From: Kribbella sp. CA-293567 | GTDB taxonomy: Bacteria > Actinomycetota > Actinomycetes > Propionibacteriales > Kribbellaceae | Direction of reading: 5' to 3' | Assembly (NCBI RefSeq): GCF_027627575.1 | Contig: NZ_CP114065.1 | Span: 2,170,001-2,234,000 of the forward strand | DNA length: 64,000 nucleotides | Shown here: positions 8,813 through 15,661 of the stretch, in pieces | Numbering within the stretch: the first letter of the stretch is position 1 | Layout: each line of letters starts with the position of its first letter | Made by a program: the position numbers and the translations under genes | Notes under the pieces: model-generated | The model's database searches: none | What the model was told of the DNA's origin: nothing | The model's input: the letters and a program-made list of their open reading frames with translations, nothing else

Positions 8813-9781
8813 ATGCTTGCTGCGTACGCCGCCAGGTTCAGTCCGGACGATCCTGTCTCCGCGTTGGAGGTGGGGGAGCGGCCGGAGCCGGTGGCGCCGG
8901 ACGGGTGGGTGACGATCGACGTCAAGGCGACCGCGCTGAACCACCACGACCTGTGGTCGTTGAAGGGCGTCGGGCTGAAGGAGCAGAACCTGCCGATGAT
9001 CCTCGGCTGCGACGCGGCCGGGCTCGACCCGGACGGCAATGAGGTGGTGGTGCACGCGGTCATCTCGGATCCGGGCTGGAAGGGTGACGAGACGCTCGAC
9101 CCCAAGCGGTCATTGCTGAGCGAGCGGTATCAGGGAACGCTGGCCGCCAAGATCGCGGTACCGGCGCAGAACGTCGTACCGAAGCCTGCTGGGCTGAGCT
9201 TCGAGGAGGCGGCGTGCCTGCCGACCGCCTGGCTGACGGCGTACCGGATGTTGTTCACGCAGTCGGAGCTGAAGCCGGGTGACACCGTGCTCGTCCAGGG
9301 CGCGGGCGGCGGGGTCGCGTCGTCGCTCATCACGCTCGCGCGGGCGGCCGGGTTGCGCGTCTGGGCGACCAGCCGGGACGAAGGCAAGCGGGCGAAGGCC
9401 GTCGAGGTCGGGGCGCACGAGGCGTTCGAGTCCGGCGCCCGGTTGCCCGAGCGGGTCGACGCGGTGATGGAGACCGTCGGGCAGGCGACCTGGTCGCACT
9501 CGCTGAAGTCGCTCAAGCAGGGCGGCACCGTGGTGATCTCCGGCGCGACCAGCGGTCAGGCACCGAAGTCGGCCGAGCTGAACCGGATCTTCTTCCTGCA
9601 ACTGCGGGTGCAGGGGTCGACGATGGGGACCCGGGCGGAGCTGGCGCAGCTGGTCCAGTTCATGGCGAACGCGGGGATCAAGCCGCACATCGACAGCACG
9701 TTCGCGCTCGCCGACGCGCGTGAGGGGTTCACGAAGCTGAATGCGGGTGACGTTTTCGGCAAGATCGTCTTCACTGTCTGA
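8813..9781 (+). CDS. Zinc-free MDR (quinone oxidoreductase-like) reductase
   Basis: A 322-residue medium-chain dehydrogenase/reductase. The N-terminal GroES-like domain has ALNHHDLWSLKGVG and ILGCDAAG, and the cofactor domain has the nucleotide-binding VLVQGAGGGVASSL. It lacks the four-Cys structural zinc lobe, so it resembles quinone or enoyl reductases more than alcohol dehydrogenases. ATG at 8813 is chosen because AAGGTG lies six bases ahead; a GTG at 8804 falls inside that ribosome binding site. The GNAT gene begins directly after the stop codon, so the two are coupled. Confidence 0.85.
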   Translation: MLAAYAARFSPDDPVSALEVGERPEPVAPDGWVTIDVKATALNHHDLWSLKGVGLKEQNLPMILGCDAAGLDPDGNEVVVHAVISDPGWKGDETLDPKRSLLSERYQGTLAAKIAVPAQNVVPKPAGLSFEEAACLPTAWLTAYRMLFTQSELKPGDTVLVQGAGGGVASSLITLARAAGLRVWATSRDEGKRAKAVEVGAHEAFESGARLPERVDAVMETVGQATWSHSLKSLKQGGTVVISGATSGQAPKSAELNRIFFLQLRVQGSTMGTRAELAQLVQFMANAGIKPHIDSTFALADAREGFTKLNAGDVFGKIVFTV

Positions 9782-10291
9782 GTGAAGATCGAGATTCGCC
9801 GGGCCGAGCTCGCGGACGCGGAGGCCGGCGCCTGGTGCCACGTCAAGTGCTGGCAGGAGGCGTACGCCGATCAGGTCGACCCGGTGCGGCTGGCGGAGAC
9901 GACCAGCGACGTGGCGCAGCGGGTCGAGCGGTGGACGCAGCGGCTCGAGTCCGGCGTACTGCGATGGGTTGCGATCAACCCTGATCCGGCGGCGGCCGTC
10001 GAGGACCGGGTAATCGGCTTCTCCTCACCGGGGCCCACCCGGGACGAGGACGCGCCGACTCCGCTGGAGCTCTACGCGATCTACGTCCGTGAGACGTGGT
10101 GGGGCACCGGGCTCGGTCGCCGGCTGATGCACGCGGCGATCGGTGAGGAATCCGCCAGCTTGTGGGTGCTGGAGGGCAATGAGCGGGCCAAGGCGTTCTA
10201 CCGTCGCCAGGGCTTCGTCGAGGACGGCACCCGGGTGGACGAGCCGTTCTTCGGCGTACCGGAGATCCGGATGGTCCGGGCCGCCCGGTAG
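9782..10291 (+). CDS. GNAT-family N-acetyltransferase
   Basis: A 169-residue acetyltransferase fold. The acetyl-CoA-binding segment is LYAIYVRETWWGTGLGRRLM (motif A, Q/RxxGxG/A-type), followed by LWVLEGNERAKAFYRRQGF, typical motif B. Substrate unknown. The GTG start abuts the stop codon of the preceding reductase (TGAGTG), showing translational coupling. Confidence 0.85.
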   Translation: MKIEIRRAELADAEAGAWCHVKCWQEAYADQVDPVRLAETTSDVAQRVERWTQRLESGVLRWVAINPDPAAAVEDRVIGFSSPGPTRDEDAPTPLELYAIYVRETWWGTGLGRRLMHAAIGEESASLWVLEGNERAKAFYRRQGFVEDGTRVDEPFFGVPEIRMVRAAR

Positions 10292-10367
10292 CCGGACAGG
10301 GGTTGCCCCGGATTGATACACGATCTATGTTACATGGAGACTGTTGTATCCCTCTGGGAGGTGCTCC

Positions 10368-11243
10368 ATGCCCGGCACGGACGAGACCGCACAGCGCCTG
10401 CTCGACTCCTCGGCCAGGTTGTCCCGCGATCCGGAGACCGAGATCGACTGGGACGCGCCGCTCGGTGACGGCTACGGGCTGAGCCCGGAGTGGAGCACCC
10501 TTTACGGCACGTCTTACTGGGAAGAGCTGACCGAAGTCCAGCGGCGGGAGCTGACCCGGCACGAGGCCGCTTCGGTCGCATCGACCGGGATCTGGTTCGA
10601 ACTGATCCTGCAGCAGTTGATCCTTCGCGATGTCTATGCCCTGAATCCGGCCGGTGCGGACTTCAAGTGGTCGCTGACCGAGATCGCCGACGAGTGCCGG
10701 CACTCGATCATGTTCGCCCGGCTGACCGGCAAACTGGTTGACGTGGAGTACCGGCCGCGGCCGATCGCCCGTGAGCTCGGACGGTTATTCAAGACGGTGG
10801 CCACCGGCGAGTCCGCGTACGCCGCGATCCTGGTGGCCGAGGAGGTACTCGACGTGATGCAGCGCGACTGGATGCGCGACCGGCGGGTCGAACCGCTGAT
10901 CCGGACCGTGAACCACATCCACGTGGTCGAGGAGTCGCGGCACATGGTGTTCGCCCGGGAGGAGACCCGGCAGCGGCTGATCGGCGCGGGCCGGGCCCGG
11001 CGATGGACGAGTGGTCTGCTGATCGCGGTGGTGGCCGACGTGATCATGAGCAGCATGGTGACCAGGGCGGTCTACGCGAACGCCGGTCTGGATGCCGACC
11101 GAGCGGTGCGGGAGGCTCGGCGCAACGAGCATCACCGGGCGCTGCTGCGGTCGAGTTGCGCCAACCTGATGGACTTCCTCGGTGAGGTGGGGCTGCTGAC
11201 TCCGGCGGCGACGCGGGTCTACCGGCGTACCGGGTTGCGCTGA
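10368..11243 (+). CDS. AurF-like diiron N-oxygenase family protein
   Basis: A 291-residue all-helical protein with two diiron-type metal motifs, DECRH at 108-112 and EESRH at 188-192, plus an upstream RHEAASVAS helix. This is the layout of p-aminobenzoate N-oxygenase AurF and CmlI, which oxidise arylamines to nitro compounds. Start is ATG with GGGAGG six bases upstream. The next gene, a ferredoxin fused to an NADP reductase, overlaps by one base and would supply electrons. Mycobacterium tuberculosis has the same neighbour pair (Rv0885-Rv0886/fprB). No biosynthetic genes are nearby, so a housekeeping role is more likely than antibiotic synthesis. Confidence 0.75.
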   Translation: MPGTDETAQRLLDSSARLSRDPETEIDWDAPLGDGYGLSPEWSTLYGTSYWEELTEVQRRELTRHEAASVASTGIWFELILQQLILRDVYALNPAGADFKWSLTEIADECRHSIMFARLTGKLVDVEYRPRPIARELGRLFKTVATGESAYAAILVAEEVLDVMQRDWMRDRRVEPLIRTVNHIHVVEESRHMVFAREETRQRLIGAGRARRWTSGLLIAVVADVIMSSMVTRAVYANAGLDADRAVREARRNEHHRALLRSSCANLMDFLGEVGLLTPAATRVYRRTGLR

Positions 11244-12565
11244 TGACCTACGTCATCGCGGGGGACTGCTGCTCGGACGCGAGTTGCGTGGCGGTCTGCC
11301 CGATGAACAGCATCCACCCGTCACCAGGGGAGGCCGGGTTCGGTACTACGGACGGGTTGTTCATCGATCCCCGGACCTGCATCGACTGCGGCGCGTGCGC
11401 GGACATCTGCCCGGTCGGCGCGGCCAAGCCGGCGGATCAGGCGACGCCGGTCGAGGTGGAGCTGAACCGATCGCACTTCGCCACGCAGCCTGCGCTGAAC
11501 GCCCTCGACCTGGACACCTGGGATGCGCCGAGTTTCGCACCCTGGACGGACGGTCCTCGCCGGGTCGCGGTGGTCGGGGCGGGTCCGGCGGGGATCTATG
11601 CGGCTCGGGAGTTGCTGTTGCGCAGTACGGCTGAGGTGACGGTGTACGACCGGCTGCCGGTGGCCGGTGGGCTCGCGCGGTTCGGGGTGGCGCCGGATCA
11701 TCCGCTGACCAAGCAGATCGTGACGACGTTCGAGCGGGTGCTCGCGCATCCCCGGGTGCACTGGCGACCTGGGACGGAGGCGGTCACGGCAGAGCTCGAG
11801 ACCCGGTACGACGCGGTGGTGCACGCCGTCGGCTCCTTCCAGAGCCGCCGCCTCGGCATCCCGGGCGAGGACGCCGCCCGCAGTTGCTCGGCCGCCGAAG
11901 TAGTTGCCTGGTACAACGGTCACCCCGGCGCCCGGCTCCCGGTCGAACTCGTCGGCCCCCGCGCGGTCATCGTCGGCAGCGGCAACGTGGCCCTCGACCT
12001 CGCCCGCCTCCTCGTCAGCACCCCTGACCGCCTGGCCACCCTCGACCTCCCCGCCGCCGTCCGCACCACTCTGGCGAGCAGCAACATCACCGAGGTGGTG
12101 CTCGTCGCGCGCCGAGGACCCGAAGCCGCCGCGTACTCAGCCTCCGCCCTCCGCGACCTCCAGTCCTTGGACGGCGTCGACATCCTGTTCGATACCGAAG
12201 GTTCCGAGCTGAGTTCACCGCCGCTGCCCGGGCGCAGAATCGTGTTCCGGTTCGGCACCACGCCTGAAGCCTGGGACCCGGCGGCGGGATTCGTCACCGA
12301 CGCAGGGATGGTCTCCGCGGGGAATCTCTTCACCGCGATCGGGTTCGCCGGTCGGCCGATCGACGGGTTGCCGTTCGACGAGCAGCGCGGCATCGTCCCC
12401 AATGACCGCGGCGCGGTACTGAACCGCCCGGGTCACTTCGTCGCCGGATGGATCAAGCGTGGCGCGCAAGGCGGCATCGGCGCCAACAGGGCCTGCGCCG
12501 AGGAGACCGTGCGGACGTTGCTCGCCACGGCATCCAGCGGAGCGCTGTCGGCGGCGCCGATGTGA
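11243..12565 (+). CDS. fprB: Ferredoxin-NADP reductase fused to a ferredoxin domain (FprB-like)
   Basis: A 440-residue protein. The N-terminal ferredoxin domain has two cysteine clusters, CCSDASCVAVCP (about 9-20) and CIDCGACADICP (about 47-58). An adrenodoxin-reductase-like flavoprotein follows, with the FAD motif VAVVGAGPAGIYAAREL (about 107) and the NADP motif AVIVGSGNVALDLARLL. The GAQGGIGANRACAEETV segment near the C-terminus is typical. It moves electrons from NADPH to its own cluster and then to a partner, probably the coupled diiron protein (TGATG overlap). Confidence 0.9.
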   Translation: MTYVIAGDCCSDASCVAVCPMNSIHPSPGEAGFGTTDGLFIDPRTCIDCGACADICPVGAAKPADQATPVEVELNRSHFATQPALNALDLDTWDAPSFAPWTDGPRRVAVVGAGPAGIYAARELLLRSTAEVTVYDRLPVAGGLARFGVAPDHPLTKQIVTTFERVLAHPRVHWRPGTEAVTAELETRYDAVVHAVGSFQSRRLGIPGEDAARSCSAAEVVAWYNGHPGARLPVELVGPRAVIVGSGNVALDLARLLVSTPDRLATLDLPAAVRTTLASSNITEVVLVARRGPEAAAYSASALRDLQSLDGVDILFDTEGSELSSPPLPGRRIVFRFGTTPEAWDPAAGFVTDAGMVSAGNLFTAIGFAGRPIDGLPFDEQRGIVPNDRGAVLNRPGHFVAGWIKRGAQGGIGANRACAEETVRTLLATASSGALSAAPM

Positions 12566-12582
12566 CAGCGTCCGGCCATGAC

Positions 12583-12598
12583 GTTTCATCCCTGAAAC
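12583..12598. promoter_or_regulatory. Inverted repeat upstream of the divergent WhiB gene
   Basis: GTTTCA-TCCC-TGAAAC, a perfect 6-bp inverted repeat, lies 106 bases ahead of the WhiB-like start and 18 bases after the fprB stop. It could be an operator or a weak terminator; there is no T-run. Confidence 0.35.
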
Positions 12599-12703
12599 AT
12601 TGCCGTCGCACCGGGGCAACGAGGCTGGCGCACGCTGGTCGTACCGCGGGAAACCCCCGCGGGTTCGATCCGCCCGATCGATGAGTACTGAGCAGGAGTG
12701 CCC

Positions 12704-13003
12704 ATGAGGCCGACCTTGACGGTGATCGCCGACCCCGCCGACCGCTGGATGATGCGGGCCGCGTGCATCGGCCAGGCGCCGGCGTACGACGAGACCGCGA
12801 GCAGTTGGGAGCAGCGCAAGGCGCAGGCGATCTGCCTGACGGCCTGCCCGGTCATCGACGAGTGCCGGGAGTGGGCCCGCCGGACCAAGTTCACCGGCAC
12901 CGCCGCGGGGGAGAAGTTCCTCTCCGGCCGCCGCCGTGGCCGCCCCGGCCCGCAGGAACGCCGCAGCCCGACCCCGATGGTCGAGGAGCAGCAGGCCAGC
13001 TAG
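12704..13003 (+). CDS. Divergent WhiB-family protein with CX3C spacing
   Basis: A 99-residue WhiB-like protein. Four candidate cluster cysteines are C21, C44, C48 and C54. The spacing C44-X3-C48 differs from the canonical CX2C, while the following X5 interval is normal. The usual G[VI]WGG loop is replaced by FTGTAAGEKF, and a basic RRRGRPGP tail takes the place of the DNA-binding helix. ATG at 12704 is selected because AGGAG lies five bases ahead; a GTG two codons earlier overlaps that site. It stands alone and ends inside a terminator hairpin. Cluster binding needs testing. Confidence 0.8.
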   Translation: MRPTLTVIADPADRWMMRAACIGQAPAYDETASSWEQRKAQAICLTACPVIDECREWARRTKFTGTAAGEKFLSGRRRGRPGPQERRSPTPMVEEQQAS

Positions 13004-13032
13004 TGCGCCGTGTCAGAAGTACAGCGCACTAG
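13000..13032. terminator. Bidirectional hairpin containing both stop codons
   Basis: Arms CTAGTGCGC and GCGCACTAG, perfect over 9 bp with a 15-base loop. The left arm holds the TAG stop of the WhiB-like gene and the right arm holds the stop of the opposing antiporter gene. Confidence 0.65.
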
Positions 13033-14261
13033 ACCCCGACGAGTTCCTTGTCCGGTTCCGCTGCGACCTTCGGGGTGCGGCGGAACGGTGACGTCAGGGT
13101 GGCGACGACGTACTGGCGGTTGTGGATGAGTGCTGCGATCGCCAGCACCAGGTAGATGCCCGACAGGACATAGCGCCCGGTCTGCCCCGGTACGGCGAAC
13201 TGCACCGCGAACAGGCCCAGCAACGTCCACGCGGCCCAGCGCGGGAAGCGCAGGCTCAGCAGAACCGCCAGGCCCAGCACGGTCTGGGTCGCCGTCAGCA
13301 GGAACTCCTCGACCTGACGCCCGTCCAGCGCGAGTGCGGCCGGGCCGCCGCCGAGACCGTAGGCGATCGGGAGGCTGCCGATCAGCAGCGTCCACTGGTT
13401 CACCTTCGCGGAGATCAGCAGGCCGAGCGCGGCCGCTCCCTTGCCGCGCAGGGCGAACAGGATCGCGATGATGAACTCCGGCGCCTCGGAGGCCAGCGGC
13501 GCCAGCCACTGCACCAGCAGGAACTGGTCGATGCCGAGCGCGTGGCCGCCTTCGACGAGCGAGTTCGCGAACGGCTCGGCCGAGAGCAGGATGATGCCGG
13601 CCGCGACCAGGAACATCGAGACGACCGTGATCCGCCGCTGCACCTTGGCCAGGGCACCGATCCGCGCGGCCGGGCCGATCAGTTCGGGCTCGTCGTCGTG
13701 CCCCGAGGAGGCCGCCCGCCAGAGGTAGAAGCCGAAGAAGGCCAGCAGGGCGATACCCAGCAGCAGGTGGATCTGCCCGGTGATCGGGATGACGAAGGCG
13801 ACGATGCTGGCGATCGTCAGGAAGCCCAGCTCGCGCCGGTACCCCGATTCGAGCACCAGAGCCTTGATGGTGCGCCCGCTGCGCTTGCTCGCGACGTACA
13901 GGCTGATCAGTACGACGCTGGACCAGCCGAGGCCGAGCAGCAGCCGGTTGGAGCCGGTCATGTTGGCGGCGGCGTACGCGACGTACTCCGGCTGGCTGCC
14001 GGCGGTGTGAGCGAAGTACAGATCCACCGCGTACTCCGGCAGTACGGCGATCACCGCGAGCAGCGCGATCGCCAGCCCGCCCGAGATGTCGACCTCCGCA
14101 GCCTCGGCGGCCCAGGCCAGCACGAACGAGGCGGCCACCACCCCGAGCCCGAAGACGACGATGGCCAGCGGAGCCGCCGGATGCACCCCGCTGAGCCTCA
14201 GCGCAACGGCCGGAACGGCCGCGAGAAGCAGCAGAAGGACGGGGCGGAGGGCTCTGATCAC
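13029..14261 (-). CDS. Cation antiporter of the Ca2+/Na+-exchanger superfamily
   Basis: A 410-residue membrane protein with about ten to eleven helices in two related halves. Acidic membrane segments AVLPEYAVDLYFAH in the first half and APLASEAPEFIIAILFA in the second match the paired alpha-repeats of CaCA transporters, where glutamates bind the cation. A GTG start at 14261 is preferred, because a longer reading to 14327 would code through the palindromic operator shared with the divergent ArsR gene. The ArsR neighbour suggests metal-responsive expression, so the cargo may be a transition metal rather than calcium. Confidence 0.82.
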   Translation of the reverse strand: MIRALRPVLLLLLAAVPAVALRLSGVHPAAPLAIVVFGLGVVAASFVLAWAAEAAEVDISGGLAIALLAVIAVLPEYAVDLYFAHTAGSQPEYVAYAAANMTGSNRLLLGLGWSSVVLISLYVASKRSGRTIKALVLESGYRRELGFLTIASIVAFVIPITGQIHLLLGIALLAFFGFYLWRAASSGHDDEPELIGPAARIGALAKVQRRITVVSMFLVAAGIILLSAEPFANSLVEGGHALGIDQFLLVQWLAPLASEAPEFIIAILFALRGKGAAALGLLISAKVNQWTLLIGSLPIAYGLGGGPAALALDGRQVEEFLLTATQTVLGLAVLLSLRFPRWAAWTLLGLFAVQFAVPGQTGRYVLSGIYLVLAIAALIHNRQYVVATLTSPFRRTPKVAAEPDKELVGV

Positions 14262-14285
14262 ATGGTCAAGAATCTCACCGTTTCG

Positions 14286-14309
14286 ATACTTTCGCAATTG
14301 CGCAAGTAT
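14286..14309. promoter_or_regulatory. Near-perfect 24-bp palindrome, likely ArsR operator
   Basis: ATACTT...AAGTAT around a central GCAATTGC, with a single mismatched base pair position between the half-sites. It lies between the divergent antiporter and ArsR genes. ArsR/SmtB repressors bind such AT-ended palindromes, so autoregulation plus control of the antiporter is expected. Confidence 0.7.
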
Positions 14310-14376
14310 GAGACCGTCCTCACCCACGGCCTGCCGCGTTCCGTGCGGCCCCTCCAGCGGTCACAATGACTGCGCA

Positions 14377-14733
14377 ATGACGACAACGCCCCCGGAACCG
14401 ACAAAAGCTCAGCTCGACTCCGCCGCCAGCACGTTCGCGATGCTCTCGGCGCCGGTCCGGCTGCACCTGGTCTCCCTGGCCGCCCAAGGTGAGTACGACG
14501 TCGGCACGCTGGCCGACCGGGTGGGAGTGAGTATCGCCACCGCCAGCCAGCACCTCGGCAAACTGCGGCTGGCGGGCATCATCACGGCCCGCCGCGAAGG
14601 CCGCCGGCACATCTACACCGTCGACGACCCGCACGTGCTCAACCTGGTCGACCAGATCTTCGAGCACATCGCCCCCGACGGCTCGCTGGCGCCCGACCCG
14701 CCGCTGCGCCGCAGGCCGCCGCACACCGACTAG
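14377..14733 (+). CDS. ArsR/SmtB-family repressor
   Basis: A 118-residue winged-helix regulator. The recognition helix region VGTLADRVGVSIATASQHLG is followed by the wing ARREGRRHIYTVDD. No CxC metal motif is present in the alpha-3 helix, so the inducer site, if metal, must use other residues (for example His and Asp in VDDPHVLNLVDQIFEH). ATG at 14377 fits the domain start; the frame upstream runs opposite to the antiporter gene. It converges on the ATPase gene, and the two stop codons share the tetranucleotide CTAG. Confidence 0.88.
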   Translation: MTTTPPEPTKAQLDSAASTFAMLSAPVRLHLVSLAAQGEYDVGTLADRVGVSIATASQHLGKLRLAGIITARREGRRHIYTVDDPHVLNLVDQIFEHIAPDGSLAPDPPLRRRPPHTD

Positions 14734-15458
14734 GTGATGTGCCGGAGGTAGCGCTCGGGTGCGTCCAGATAGGCGCGCCAGTTCTGGACGAGTTGCAGGT
14801 CGGTCCACGCCGACTCCCGGATGCCCCATTCGCCGACTTCGAGGATGGTGGCGCCGGGAAGAGCGGCGATGACGGGGGAGTGAGTGGCGCAGAGCACCTG
14901 CGAGCCGGACTCGGCCAGCCGCTTCAGGACGCCGATGACGGCCAGGCTGGACGAGAACGACAACGCGGACTCGGGCTCGTCGAGACAGTAGAAACCGCGG
15001 CGGTCGAAGCGGTCGCCGATCAGGCTGAGGAAGCTCTCGCCGTGGCTCATCCGGTGGAACGGCAGATCTTGCGGGGCGCCGGGTGGCCGCGGGTTGTCCT
15101 CGAGATAGCTGTAGAAGCCGTGCATCGTCTCGGCTCGCAGGAAGAAGCCCGCGCGGGGAGAGCCGGCGCCCCGGGTCAGCTGGATCTCCTCGTACAGCGG
15201 TGACTCGGTCGCCCGCGTGCTCAGCCGGGCTCCGGTGGAACCACCCTCGGGAGACATCCCGAACGCGACCGCGATCGCCTCGACCAGGGTGGATTTGCCC
15301 GCGCCGTTCTCGCCGACCAGGAAGGTCACACCGGGGCCGAGGTCGAGGCCGTCGGTCAGCAGTTGCCGCACCGCTGGGACGGTGTGCGGCCAGGAGCTGG
15401 AAACGGTGATGCCCTCCGCCGCGGCAATCCGGCGTACGGGGTGAGCGGCGAAGGGCAT
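14730..15458 (-). CDS. AAA-type ATPase (ABC/SMC-like ATP-binding protein)
   Basis: A 242-residue protein with Walker A GENGAGKST at 49-57, the signature-like RMSHGESFLSL, Walker B GFYCLDEPESALS and a CATHSPVIAALP H-loop. It has no membrane partner and no coiled coil, and resembles the small RecF/OLD-like ATPases annotated as AAA family ATP-binding protein. The specific function is unknown. Its stop overlaps that of arsR. The next gene upstream on this strand ends 26 bases before its start. Confidence 0.82.
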   Translation of the reverse strand: MPFAAHPVRRIAAAEGITVSSSWPHTVPAVRQLLTDGLDLGPGVTFLVGENGAGKSTLVEAIAVAFGMSPEGGSTGARLSTRATESPLYEEIQLTRGAGSPRAGFFLRAETMHGFYSYLEDNPRPPGAPQDLPFHRMSHGESFLSLIGDRFDRRGFYCLDEPESALSFSSSLAVIGVLKRLAESGSQVLCATHSPVIAALPGATILEVGEWGIRESAWTDLQLVQNWRAYLDAPERYLRHIT

Positions 15459-15483
15459 CTGTCCAAGCTAGAGCACGGCGGGG

Positions 15484-15660
15484 CTACTCGTCGTCGTCGT
15501 CCAGCCGCGCCAGCCAGGTGGCGAAGCGCTCGATCGGCGTCTCGAACTCGGGGTTCAGGTCGACGAACTCGCGCAGCCGCTCCGCGACCCAGGCCAACGG
15601 GACTTCTTCCTCGCCCCGCCGGCCCTCGAGCTCCTCGATCCCTCTGTCGGTGAAGTACAC
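15484..15660 (-). CDS. Small DUF6104-like protein behind kgd
   Basis: A 58-residue acidic protein starting MYFTDRGIEELEGRRG and ending in a run of aspartates (RLDDDDE). A central WVAERLREFVDLNPEFE helix and a FATWLARL segment are recognisable from the small DUF6104 proteins of streptomycetes. The GTG start lies one base after the kgd stop codon, so translation is coupled to kgd. Function is unknown; constant placement with the 2-oxoglutarate enzyme would suggest a role tied to it. Confidence 0.8.
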   Translation of the reverse strand: MYFTDRGIEELEGRRGEEEVPLAWVAERLREFVDLNPEFETPIERFATWLARLDDDDE

Positions 15661-15661
15661 G

